Source: Sphingomonas sp. J315
GTDB lineage: Bacteria > Pseudomonadota > Alphaproteobacteria > Sphingomonadales > Sphingomonadaceae
DNA length: 64,000 nt
Assembly: GCF_024666595.1 (NCBI RefSeq)
Contig: NZ_CP088296.1
Coordinates: 186,001-250,000 of the forward strand
Direction: 5' to 3'
Position numbers and translations under genes: made by a program. This document shows, one piece after another, positions 35,245-43,573 of this stretch; positions within the stretch are counted from its first letter, which is position 1; each line of letters starts with the position of its first letter. Below the pieces are notes generated by a model. It had not been told where the DNA came from and did not search any database. It saw only the letters and a program-made list of their open reading frames with translations.

Positions 35245-36921
35245 CTAGATTACCCCGGCCTTGAGTTGCTTGACCGCATGATCTGCGGCGCGAGCCGTCA
35301 GCGCCATGAAGGTCAATGACGGATTGACGCAGGAGACGGAGGCCATCTGCGCGCCGTCGGTGACGAACAGGTTGGCGGCATCGTGCGCCTGGCTCCATTT
35401 GTTGAGCACCGCATGACGCGGGTCATGGCCCATGCGCGCGCCGCCCATTTCGTGAATCGCATCGCCCGGCACATGCTCGCCGCGCCAGCTGTGCACGTTG
35501 AGCATACCCGCCGCCTTGAGCATCTTCTCGCCCTCGGTCCGCGCATCGTCCATCATGCGGATCTCATTGTCGCGGAAGCGGACATCGAACCGCATCAGCG
35601 GCACGCCGAACCGGTCGACCTTGTCGGCATGCAGGCTGACGCGATTATCCTCATAGGGCAGGCATTCGCCGAACGCGCCCATCGCGAACTTCCACGGGCC
35701 ATAGTCACGCATGCCCTGCTTCATCGACGCGCCAAAGCCCTTGGGCGGAACTGGCTCGCGCCGCGCGCTTCCCTGATAGCCATAGCCGCGACGGAAGCCG
35801 ATGCCTTCGTCGCCGCCGACATTGCGGAAGCGCGGGATGTAGACGCCGCCGGGTCGACGACCATATTCGATGAACTCGCTGAAGCCAGGGATATCCCCGC
35901 CGACGCCGACGCGGAAGATATGGTCCATGACATAACGGCCGAGCGTGCCGCTGCTGTCGAAATGGCTCTTCCCGCTGCCGGGCGCGCGCGAGTTCATCAG
36001 GATCTGGGTCGATGCCATGGCCGAGGCGCAGAGGAACACCATCCGCGCTGGAATGATCTCGACCTTCTTGGTCTTGGCATCGACCACGCGCACGCCGGTC
36101 ACGCGGCGGTGCGGCGCATCATACTCTAGGCTGGTGACTACCGAATCCGGGCGCAGCGTCAGCCGCCCGGTGGCGCGCGCGGCGGGCAAGGTCACCGCCT
36201 GGGTCGAGAAATAGGAGCCGAACGAACAACCGCGCCCGCACTGGTTGCGAAACTGGCATTTGCTGCGCCCCTGTTCGGGCTTGTCCTCGGTCATGTTGGA
36301 CAGACGCGACGGGATCAACTTCCGCCCGGGCGAACTCGCTTCGAGCTTTTCCTTCAGCCATTTCTCCGCGACGTTCATCTGCATCGGCGGCTGGAACAGG
36401 CTGTCGGGGAGCTGCGGCAGGTTTTCGCGCGATCCCGAGACGCCGACCACCTTTTCGACATAGTCATACCAGGGCGCGATGTCGTCATAGCCGATCGGCC
36501 ATTCGCCATCGATGCCTTCGCGCTTGTTCGCCTCGAAATCCTCCGGCGACCAGCGAAAACTCCAGCGGCCCCAGATCAGCGACTTGCCGCCGACCGCGCC
36601 GGGACGGATCCAGTAGAATTTGTCGCCCTCGCCATAGGCATAGGGGTTGAGCCGGTCGTTATTGTAGAATTTCTGCGATGCGGGAGCGATATAGCCATAC
36701 TTTGCGATGAAATAATCGCTGTCGATCAACGGTTTGGGCATGATGTCGCGCGCGGGGATTTCGAACGGCGCCTTGCCATCGTAATCGTAATTCTCGCCAT
36801 GCTCGACCATCACGCCGCGGTCGAGCATGAGGACGCGCAGTCCCTTTTCGGTCAGTTCCTTTGCCGCCCATCCGCCGCTCACTCCTGAGCCGATGACGAT
36901 CGCGTCGAACTTGTCGGCCAT
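35245..36921 (-). CDS. GMC family oxidoreductase (glycoside 3-dehydrogenase large subunit-like)
   Basis: A 558-residue FAD enzyme predicted to oxidise C3 of sugars or glycosides. The FAD motif is FDAIVIGSGVSGGWAAKELT (residues 5-24). A Cys cluster, KCQFRNQCGRGCSFGSYFST (about residues 220-239), may bind an Fe-S centre as in related FAD glucose dehydrogenases. The C-terminal GMC_oxred_C domain holds the active-site His/Asn (HEMGGARMGHDPRHAVLN). It lacks a signal peptide; the subunit-3 gene nearby carries a Tat-like one. It resembles LacA of the Caulobacter lactose-oxidising LacABC system. Confidence 0.88.
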   Translation of the reverse strand: MADKFDAIVIGSGVSGGWAAKELTEKGLRVLMLDRGVMVEHGENYDYDGKAPFEIPARDIMPKPLIDSDYFIAKYGYIAPASQKFYNNDRLNPYAYGEGDKFYWIRPGAVGGKSLIWGRWSFRWSPEDFEANKREGIDGEWPIGYDDIAPWYDYVEKVVGVSGSRENLPQLPDSLFQPPMQMNVAEKWLKEKLEASSPGRKLIPSRLSNMTEDKPEQGRSKCQFRNQCGRGCSFGSYFSTQAVTLPAARATGRLTLRPDSVVTSLEYDAPHRRVTGVRVVDAKTKKVEIIPARMVFLCASAMASTQILMNSRAPGSGKSHFDSSGTLGRYVMDHIFRVGVGGDIPGFSEFIEYGRRPGGVYIPRFRNVGGDEGIGFRRGYGYQGSARREPVPPKGFGASMKQGMRDYGPWKFAMGAFGECLPYEDNRVSLHADKVDRFGVPLMRFDVRFRDNEIRMMDDARTEGEKMLKAAGMLNVHSWRGEHVPGDAIHEMGGARMGHDPRHAVLNKWSQAHDAANLFVTDGAQMASVSCVNPSLTFMALTARAADHAVKQLKAGVI

Positions 36922-36943
36922 GCCGATCCCCCACTAAATCCGG

Positions 36944-37787
36944 TTACGCGCCGATCCGGCGCAAATGGTCGAAACTGGCCTTGATGTCGGGCAGATAGGG
37001 CGCGGGCGCCTGATCATTCTCGACATAGAGATGTTTGACGCCCGCCTGTTTGTTGAGCGCGAAGATGTCGGCGAAATCGACCACGCCCGCCCCGACGCTG
37101 ACCATCTTCCCATCGGCCGTGCGATCCTTGACGTGATAGGCGTAGATGCGGCCGGGCAGGCGCTTGATCACCGCCTTGGCGTCCTCGCCAGCAGCGATGG
37201 TCCAGAACAGGTCGAGCTCGATCTTGACCAAAGCGGGATCGCCGTCCGCGACCAGCATGTCGAACAGGCTGCGGCCGTCGGGGGCCTTCACGGTGAATTC
37301 GAAATCGTGGTTGTGATAGGCGAAGCCAAGCCCCGCCTGTTTGAGCTGCCCCGCCCAGCGGTTGAAATCACCGATTAAGCGCTTGAAGCCCTCTGGGTCG
37401 CGCATCGCGGGAGTGAGCCAGGGGAGCACGATCGTGTCGGCACCCAGCGTCTTCGCCATTCTGACCACGGCACCCAAATCGGCGGCCAACGCCTCATAGC
37501 CGACATGGATCGACGGACATTTGAGGCCCAGCCGGTCCATCGCCTTGCGCAGCGCGGCGTGGTCCATCTTGTCATAGCCGCCACCGCCATATTCGACTTC
37601 GCGATAGCCGATCGCCGCGACCTTCTCGAGCGTGCCGATCGGGTCGGGGGGCGAACAACTCGCGCACGGTATAGAGCTGGAGACCGATCGCGCGCGCCTT
37701 CTTCCCGCGCGCCATGAGCGGTGCGGCGGCGAGGGCGCTTGCGAGCGCAGCACCGCCGGCCAGCCATTGGCGTCGGTCGATCATCAT
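36944..37787 (-). CDS. TIM-barrel sugar phosphate isomerase/epimerase (frameshifted)
   Basis: An exported AP_endonuc_2-type TIM barrel. The N-terminus MMIDRRQWLAGGAALASALA is a Tat-like signal, then GLQLYTVRELFA. The frame shifts at six G (37646-37651, one too many) and resumes DPIGTLEKVAAIGYREVEYG to the end, with metal-site residues in YHNHDFEF, KIELDLFWT and YHVKDRT. The corrected length is about 280 residues. The stop of the subunit-3 gene overlaps this start (37784-37787). Role inferred: interconverting keto-sugars. Confidence 0.82.
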
Positions 37788-38344
37788 GAGGAGAACACCT
37801 TCGTGCCGGGGGAATAGGGGTGCGCGCCGTCATAGCGTCCCGGCACGGGCAAATAGTCGCGCTCCTGCGTGATGCCGATTTCGGAGGTGAAATAGCCGGT
37901 AATGACGAGCTGTCGGAACTTGGTGAAGAAGCTCAGGCCATCGGGGATCTTGTCCTCCATCGCCAGCGTGATCAGCGCATCCTGCTGCTCGGGCGTCGCC
38001 TTGACCGCAGCGATCTGGAAGTCGGCCTGGCTGCGCGCCTCGATCGCGTCGAGCCCGGCGAGGATCGGCTTGCGCTCTTCGGGAACCGCCCAGTCCGCCA
38101 GCATCTTTTCGATGAACTCCGGAACCCCTGCGGCAATCGCGCCCGGCGTATCGGTGGTCGGCATGATGCGCTCGCTGAGCGCGGTCATCAGCGCGCGCTG
38201 GTCCGCGCTGAACACCGGGGCGCTGGGCGGGCCATCGCTGATCACCGTCATCTGCGCCGATGCCGCGCGGGCGATCGGGGCGAACAGCGCGGTGCCGAAC
38301 ATCGCCGCCATTCCGGCCAGCGCGTCGCGTCGGTCTAATCTCAT
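37784..38344 (-). CDS. Gluconate 2-dehydrogenase subunit 3 family protein
   Basis: A 186-residue small subunit of FAD sugar dehydrogenases (LacC-like). It starts with a Tat-type signal (MRLDRRDALAGMAAMFGTAL) and has the family body AFSADQRALMTALSERIMPT-like (here FSADQRALMTALSERIMPTT) and DGLSFFTKFRQLVITGYFTS. It escorts the GMC subunit to the periplasm through the Tat pathway in known systems. Both ends overlap neighbouring genes by four bases. Confidence 0.88.
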   Translation of the reverse strand: MRLDRRDALAGMAAMFGTALFAPIARAASAQMTVISDGPPSAPVFSADQRALMTALSERIMPTTDTPGAIAAGVPEFIEKMLADWAVPEERKPILAGLDAIEARSQADFQIAAVKATPEQQDALITLAMEDKIPDGLSFFTKFRQLVITGYFTSEIGITQERDYLPVPGRYDGAHPYSPGTKVFSS

Positions 38345-39180
38345 TTTCCCTCACCCTGATGGTCGTGGCTCGCCGCCGCCTCGGGGAGCGGACGCACCCA
38401 GATGTTGCGGAACGACACCGGCGAATTGTGATCCTGAAGCTGAATCGGCGCGGCGTCGCCATGCGCCTGATATTTGGCGACCTGTCGCCACACGGTGGTG
38501 CCGCGCCAGGGCTGACGGTTCTGCACCAGCACGCCGTTGAGGAAGGCGGTGATATAGGCGGGGCGCAGCAGCTTGCCGTCGGCGGCAAAGCGCGGGCGCT
38601 CGAAGATAATGTCGTAGCTCTGCCATTCGCCGGGCGGGCGCGACGGGTTTACCAGCGGCGGCGTGTTGCCATAGATCGCGCCGACCGTGCCGTCGGCATA
38701 GGTCGGGTTGTTGTAGCCGTCGAGGATCTGGATCTCGTAGCGCTGCATGAACCAGATGCCGCTGTTGCCGCGATCCTGCGAGCTTCTCTCCGGCGGATTG
38801 GGTGAGCGGAATTCGAGATGGAGCTGGACGTCGCCGAAGCTCGCCTTGCTGATCAGCGCATTCTCGCCCCCGCCGCCTGCGCGCGGGCGCGAGGTGACTG
38901 CGCCATCGGCGATCGTCCAGGGTGTATGCTGCGCCTGCCAGGCGTCGAGCGAGGTGCCGTCGAACAGGACGACCGCGTCCGACGGGGCACCGCCGGGCAG
39001 TGCGGACGGCGTCACCACGATCGGATGGGGCCTGTCGGCGTCGTGTACCTTCCAGCTGGTCCCTGGGATGGTTGGCGTATCGCGAAAGCCCGGCTTGTCC
39101 TGCGCCGGGGCGGAGCCGCTCGCAGCAGCCAGTACCAATGCCGCGATGGACAGACTGAGTTTCACGCCCTTCCCCTTCAT
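38341..39180 (-). CDS. 3-keto-disaccharide hydrolase (DUF1080) family protein
   Basis: An exported 279-residue protein with signal peptide MKGKGVKLSLSIAALVLAAA and a concanavalin-like DUF1080 domain: VVLFDGTSLDAWQAQHTPWT, LEFRSPNPPE, NSGIWFMQRYEIQILDGYNN, RPAYITAFLNGVLVQNR. The family was renamed 3-keto-disaccharide hydrolase after members were shown to cleave 3-ketoglycosides. It fits downstream of the GMC oxidation step. ATGA overlaps join it to the genes on both sides. Confidence 0.9.
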   Translation of the reverse strand: MKGKGVKLSLSIAALVLAAASGSAPAQDKPGFRDTPTIPGTSWKVHDADRPHPIVVTPSALPGGAPSDAVVLFDGTSLDAWQAQHTPWTIADGAVTSRPRAGGGGENALISKASFGDVQLHLEFRSPNPPERSSQDRGNSGIWFMQRYEIQILDGYNNPTYADGTVGAIYGNTPPLVNPSRPPGEWQSYDIIFERPRFAADGKLLRPAYITAFLNGVLVQNRQPWRGTTVWRQVAKYQAHGDAAPIQLQDHNSPVSFRNIWVRPLPEAAASHDHQGEGK

Positions 39181-40085
39181 GCCGCGTCGATCTCGCGATA
39201 GGCGGCGATCAGCCGATCTTCGCCAGCGCGGCCTTCAACCGAATTGCCGTGCTCCATGCCGATGACGCCCGCGAACTTCTTTGCGCGCAGCCAGCGAACG
39301 ATGTTGCGATAGTTGATTTCGCCGGTGCCCGGCTCCTTGCGGCCAGGATTGTCGCCGAACTGGAGATAGGCGATCTCGCTCCAGCAACTGTCCATGGTGC
39401 GGATGAGATGTCCGGCCTGGATCTGCTCATGATAGAGGTCGGCGAGGATCTTCACCGCCGGGCTGTCGACCCCGCGCGCGATGGCATAGCCCTGGGGCAC
39501 CGTCTGCAGGAACACGCCGGGATGGTCGACGAGGGTATTGAGCGGTTCCATCACCATCACCAACCCGTGCGGGGCGACAATGTCGGCGGCACGGCGCATC
39601 GTGTCGATCACCCGGCCCGTCTGGATGTCGATCGGCACGCGGCGGTCGAGAAAGCCTGGGACGACCGTCATCCACTTCGCATTGAGGCGCTTGGCGACGT
39701 CGATCGACGCGCGGATATCAGCGAGAAACGCCGTGCGATCGCCATCGTCATTCGCCCCGAGCACCGGTCGCGACTGCGCCCATTTGGGCATCGACGCGAC
39801 GAACACGCCCATCGTCATGCCGCGCTGGTGCAGCACCCTGGCCATCGCGGTTTGCTCTTCGACGGGGCGAGCGGCGGCCTCGTTATCCTCCCAGGCGGTA
39901 AAGCCCTGATCGGCGGCAAAGGCGATCTGCTCCAGCCGACTGCCCCGACTCCTGAAGCTACCCTCATGCGGCGCATAGCCGAGCGAGAAGCGCGGCGCAT
40001 TCGATTGCGTCGCGGCGTGCGCCATCGCCGCCGCACCCGCCGTGGCGGCACCGGCGGCGAGGACGGAGCGCCGCGTCAACTTCAC
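39177..40085 (-). CDS. Exported TIM-barrel isomerase (hydroxypyruvate isomerase-like)
   Basis: A 302-residue AP_endonuc_2 TIM barrel with Tat-type signal MKLTRRSVLAAGAATAGAAA. Family patterns are FSLGYAPHEGSF, GLVMVMEPLNTLVDHPGVFL, ILADLYHEQIQAGHLIRTMD and GVIGMEHGNSVEG, containing Glu, Asp and His residues typical of the metal site. It may isomerise or epimerise keto-sugars released in the periplasm. It is joined by four-base overlaps to the MFS gene upstream and DUF1080 downstream. Confidence 0.85.
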   Translation of the reverse strand: MKLTRRSVLAAGAATAGAAAMAHAATQSNAPRFSLGYAPHEGSFRSRGSRLEQIAFAADQGFTAWEDNEAAARPVEEQTAMARVLHQRGMTMGVFVASMPKWAQSRPVLGANDDGDRTAFLADIRASIDVAKRLNAKWMTVVPGFLDRRVPIDIQTGRVIDTMRRAADIVAPHGLVMVMEPLNTLVDHPGVFLQTVPQGYAIARGVDSPAVKILADLYHEQIQAGHLIRTMDSCWSEIAYLQFGDNPGRKEPGTGEINYRNIVRWLRAKKFAGVIGMEHGNSVEGRAGEDRLIAAYREIDAA

Positions 40086-41383
40086 GCCGCTTCACCCGCT
40101 AGCTGTGCGCGCGACTTGCCGCGTTCGCGCAGCCAGATGAAGCCGAACACAACGAGCAGGATCGCGGGTAGGATCGCGAGCTTCTGGAACGACACCGAAG
40201 CCGCCGCATCTTCGACCGCCAGCTTGGCTGCACCCGTCAGCGCGGCGAATGCCTCCGGCCCGCCCGCGAACTCGATCTTCGCCTGGTCGAACATCGCGCC
40301 CAGCTGCGGCAGCACGAAGAAGCTGGCGAGCGCGCCGGCCGATCCGACCAGCCCCATCGCCCACGCCCCGCCGCGCGGATAGCGTTCCGCGACCGAGGCG
40401 AGCATCGTCGGCCACATCACGCATACGCCCAGGCCCCAGACGGTAGAGGCGATGATCGCGGCAACCGGCGACTGCGCCTGCGACAGCATGAACAGCCCGA
40501 TGCCGGCGAGCAAGCTCGACACCCACAGCAGGCCGGGGTTGGAGATCCTGTTCGCCAGCCGCCCCGCGAAATGGCGGAACACGAACATCAGCGCGTTGAC
40601 GTACACCAGCAGCAGGATGCCGCGCATGCCGACGCGGTTGGACAGGGCGACGTCGATCCACTGGCCGGGCGCGAGTTCGGACGCGGCGGTCAGGAACATC
40701 GCGCCGAACCAGATGAAGAAGCTCGGGCGGCGAAACACCTCGCCGATCATCTGGCCGAAGGTCACGCCGCTTTCGCTGCGCAGCGGCGGCGGGAAATTTG
40801 TGGTTGCCGCCATCAGGATCGTCGCGGCCGCCGGAATCATCACCAGCGCCATGATCCCCTGCCAGGACAGGGTAGCCGACAGGAAGAAACCGGCCAGGCC
40901 ACCGATGATGATGCCGCCGGGGAACCAGGCGTGGAGCACATTGAGCCGGTGGGTCGCGTCATCGGGATAGAGTTGCGTCGTCAGCGGGTTGATCGCCGCC
41001 TCTGTCAGTCCCCAGCCGATCCCGCTGAGCAGCATCCCGACCCACACGATCGTGTAGATCGTCATGCCGGTCGCCAGATGGCCCGCGGTGACGATCAGCA
41101 GCGGCCCGGCGAAGAAGCACAGCCCGGCAGCGACCAGGCAGCGCTTCATGCCGATCTGGTCGAGAAATGCGCTCGCGACGAACAGGGTGATTGCAAAGCT
41201 CAGGAATGCCGCGCCCAGGGCGGCGGCGATCAGCTCACCCGCTTGCAACGGCGCGACCGGATCGATCCACTCCGCCTTGAGCCCGCTGGCGATGGCGCCG
41301 CGAATGGCGAGCCCCGCCGCCGCGGTAAAAAGCGCCAATATGCCCAGCCAGAACAGCCGCCCCTTATGATATCTCTCGGCCAT
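40082..41383 (-). CDS. MFS transporter, sugar type
   Basis: A 433-residue major facilitator with about 12 helices. It starts MAERYHKGRLFWLGILALFT at ATG 41381-41383; an in-frame extension to 41650 belongs to a degraded neighbour and is rejected. DQIGMKRCLVAAGLCFFAGP corresponds to the MFS loop 2-3 motif. Operon position suggests uptake of the 3-keto sugar or monosaccharide product. Its stop overlaps the next gene's start (40082-40085). Confidence 0.88.
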   Translation of the reverse strand: MAERYHKGRLFWLGILALFTAAAGLAIRGAIASGLKAEWIDPVAPLQAGELIAAALGAAFLSFAITLFVASAFLDQIGMKRCLVAAGLCFFAGPLLIVTAGHLATGMTIYTIVWVGMLLSGIGWGLTEAAINPLTTQLYPDDATHRLNVLHAWFPGGIIIGGLAGFFLSATLSWQGIMALVMIPAAATILMAATTNFPPPLRSESGVTFGQMIGEVFRRPSFFIWFGAMFLTAASELAPGQWIDVALSNRVGMRGILLLVYVNALMFVFRHFAGRLANRISNPGLLWVSSLLAGIGLFMLSQAQSPVAAIIASTVWGLGVCVMWPTMLASVAERYPRGGAWAMGLVGSAGALASFFVLPQLGAMFDQAKIEFAGGPEAFAALTGAAKLAVEDAAASVSFQKLAILPAILLVVFGFIWLRERGKSRAQLAGEAA

Positions 41384-41406
41384 CGCTGCATCCCCCCCTT
41401 TTGTAT

Positions 41407-41745
41407 TTATGCCAGCCCCAGCATCGCCCGGTTGAGCCCCGGATCGCTGCCACCGGCGAAATCGTCGAATGCCTTGTCCGCCTTGCGGATCATGTGCGCG
41501 GCGATGAACGGTGCGCCTTCGCGCGCCGTCCTCGGGATGCTTGAGGCAGCTTTCCCGTTCGAGCGCCGCCCAGCAGGCATAGCCACATTGCGTGAGTTCC
41601 GAAAAGATTCCGCCGAAATCGACCTGTCCGTCGCCAAGCGACCGACACAACCGGCCTCCGCCATCCAGCGCGCGGCGGAGGGCAAGGTGTCGAACGGCGC
41701 AGCATCGCCCATAAACTGTGCGAGGAAAACCGCCGGACCCCTCAT
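41407..41745 (-). pseudogene. Remnant of TIM-barrel sugar isomerase (internal deletion)
   Basis: The first 32 codons (MRGPAVFLAQFMGDAAPFDT onward) match the N-terminus of a sugar isomerase/epimerase family usually about 350 residues long. They run straight into its C-terminus: CRSLGDGQVDFGGIFSELTQ and ALERESCLKHPEDG in a second frame, then REGAPFIAAHMIRKADKAFD in the first frame. The central barrel, roughly 240 residues, is missing, and two frame changes remain. This is a genuine deletion, unlike the one-base shifts elsewhere. It lies between the MFS and cytochrome c genes. Confidence 0.8.
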
Positions 41746-41767
41746 GACATCTCCCCCACAGGCACAG

Positions 41768-42157
41768 CTATTTTGTTTCGGCCTTCAGATAGGCGATCAG
41801 CGCGGCCCGACGCGCGGGATCGGCCACCTTCATCACCATCCGCGACCCGGGCACCTTCGTGGTGGGGGCGGCGAGATATTGGTCGAGGGTCTTCGCATCC
41901 CAGACAATGCCGGATTGCTTGAGCGCGGGGCTGTAATTAAACCCGGGAGCCGATCCCGCCTTCCGCCCGAACAGCTTGTTGAGATTGGGACCCATCACGC
42001 TCTTCCCGCCTGGGGCAAGCGTATGGCAGGCGCGGCACGCGGCAAATGCCTGAGCGCCATCCTGGACTGGACGCGCACGCACGCTCGGAGAACCGGCCGT
42101 TAGCGCTACCACGCCACATATTACCGCCACGAGGGGCAGTGCGATGAGAGATTTCAC
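41768..42157 (-). CDS. Cytochrome c family protein
   Basis: A 129-residue class I cytochrome c with signal peptide (KSLIALPLVAVICGVVALTA) from GTG 42157. An ATG at 42193 would put 12 extra residues before the signal and is less likely. Heme motif CRACH is followed by LAPGGKSVMGPNLNKLFGRK, and the axial Met lies in GSRMVMKV. It is probably the electron acceptor for the GMC dehydrogenase, as LacB is in LacABC. It heads the operon. Confidence 0.88.
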   Translation of the reverse strand: MKSLIALPLVAVICGVVALTAGSPSVRARPVQDGAQAFAACRACHTLAPGGKSVMGPNLNKLFGRKAGSAPGFNYSPALKQSGIVWDAKTLDQYLAAPTTKVPGSRMVMKVADPARRAALIAYLKAETK

Positions 42158-42549
42158 TATCCCCTCCGAGTGTGACAACCAGTCGGCTGACATCGTTGAC
42201 AGTATCTAAGCGGTTGCCGGTGCCGAGCGCAAGCCTGACGCGCACGGTTCACCGAAATCTATGGGGGAGAAAGCTTTGGGGACCACATTTCCACAGATTT
42301 CGCCAATCTGTACCGCAATCTCGCCCGATCGGTACGAGACCAGGCATCGCCACGCCTCCGCGAGACGCGGACGGGCTGCGTACCGTGGTTCGTCGACGCG
42401 ATGATCGAGAATCATCGCGGTGCGCAGAAATGGACTTCGCTGGAGCCGCTCTGACCCCGGCCCTTGGACAAGTGCATATCGAAGCCCGCTGGCGCGCATC
42501 GCTCTCTTGTCTTAGGTCGCCCGCCCAACCATCTGAAACGGAGCCGCGA
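42158..42549. other. Intergenic region without a clear gene
   Basis: 392 bases between the divergent cytochrome c and DUF1993 genes. It should hold the promoter of the 3-ketoglycoside operon, but no clear -35/-10 pair was found; TTGACA occurs at about 42195 on the plus strand. A plus-strand stretch of about 60 codons without a start, ending WFVDAMIENHRGAQKWTSLE before a stop near 42455, is protein-like and may be a gene remnant. Confidence 0.4.
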
Positions 42550-43101
42550 ATGACCCCATCCGCTTTGATCGTCCCAACCTATGGCCAGATGCTGCGCGCA
42601 CTTTCGGCGTGGCTCGCCAAGGCCGAGGAGCAGGGCTGCGTCACTGAAGCGCTGATGGCGGCACGGCTGGCACCGGACATGTTTCCGCTGGCGACGCAGA
42701 TCCGCTTTGCCTGTGTCCAGGCACAGGAAGGCGTGTACCGTCTGCGCGGCGAGGCATTTCCCGCGTCGCTCTCCGAACTGCTCGATGAAGGCCGCAACGG
42801 GGGCGAACATCCCGGCACCATTGCCGATGCGCGGGCGCGGATTGGTGAGACGCTGGCGCTGCTGGAGCAAGTCGGCAGCGATATGCCCGATATCGACCCC
42901 GGCGCCCCCATCGCCCATGCGCTGCCCCAGGGGATGGTGTTCGACCTGACCGCCGAGCAGTTCGTCCGCGACTGGGCGCTGCCGCAATTCTATTTCCACC
43001 TGATGACCGCTTATGCGATCCTGCGCGCGCAGGGAGTAGAGTTGGGCAAGGTCGATTATGTCGCACACATGTTCCGCTTCCTGCGCCCGGAAACGATATA
43101 A
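42550..43101 (+). CDS. DUF1993 domain-containing protein
   Basis: A 184-residue helical protein of the DUF1993 family (DinB-like four-helix bundle), function unknown. Family features are MLRALSAWLAKAEEQGC near the start, LAPDMFPLATQIRFACVQAQ and the C-terminal LPQFYFHLMTAYAILRAQGV. ATG 42550 is chosen because upstream in-frame sequence is unlike the family. It lies before the cobalamin riboswitch but is probably transcribed separately. Confidence 0.88.
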   Translation: MTPSALIVPTYGQMLRALSAWLAKAEEQGCVTEALMAARLAPDMFPLATQIRFACVQAQEGVYRLRGEAFPASLSELLDEGRNGGEHPGTIADARARIGETLALLEQVGSDMPDIDPGAPIAHALPQGMVFDLTAEQFVRDWALPQFYFHLMTAYAILRAQGVELGKVDYVAHMFRFLRPETI

Positions 43102-43186
43102 AGAATTCTTTATATAATGCTTGCGGGCGCCTCGAACCGGTCCTAAAGACCCGCTCGAAGCATGGGGGCGACCCCGCGCTTCATGA

Positions 43187-43393
43187 TCGCGCCGGTGCCC
43201 CGCAAGGGGCTTAAACGGGAATGCGGTGCGGGCGGTTTTTCGCCCAATTCCGTGGCTGTCCCTGCAACTGTAAGCGGCGAGCGCGATGCACTGGTTCCCC
43301 TTCGAGGGAACAGCCACTGGACAATCGTCCGGGAAGGCCGTGCATCCTGCCCTGACCCGCGAGCCAGGAGACCTGCCGGCGCATGGTCGCTCT
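43187..43393 (+). ncRNA. Cobalamin (AdoCbl) riboswitch
   Basis: The leader of btuB shows the conserved elements in order: CCGGTGCCCCGCAAGGGGCT and TTAAACGGGAATGCGGTGCG (about 43190-43230), GGCTGTCCCTGCAACTGTAA (43254-43273) and the B12 box GAGCCAGGAGACCTGCCGGC (43371-43390). When it binds cobalamin it should lower expression of the btuB-F-C-D genes. About 180 bases follow before the btuB start, enough for an expression platform. Confidence 0.93.
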
Positions 43394-43573
43394 TGCCTTG
43401 GTCCAGGGAATGGCCACGGCACGGTCCTCCGTCTGAGCGACGAACCTAGCGGCGGGGGCCGCTGCGGTGTCGTGCGTCAGGCGATCATGCGCCCGTTTGA
43501 TGCATTGACGCCCGTCATCCGCCTGCGGATGGCCAGGCCCCTGCCCTCGTTGCTCGGCGCCGGGGGATGTCCC

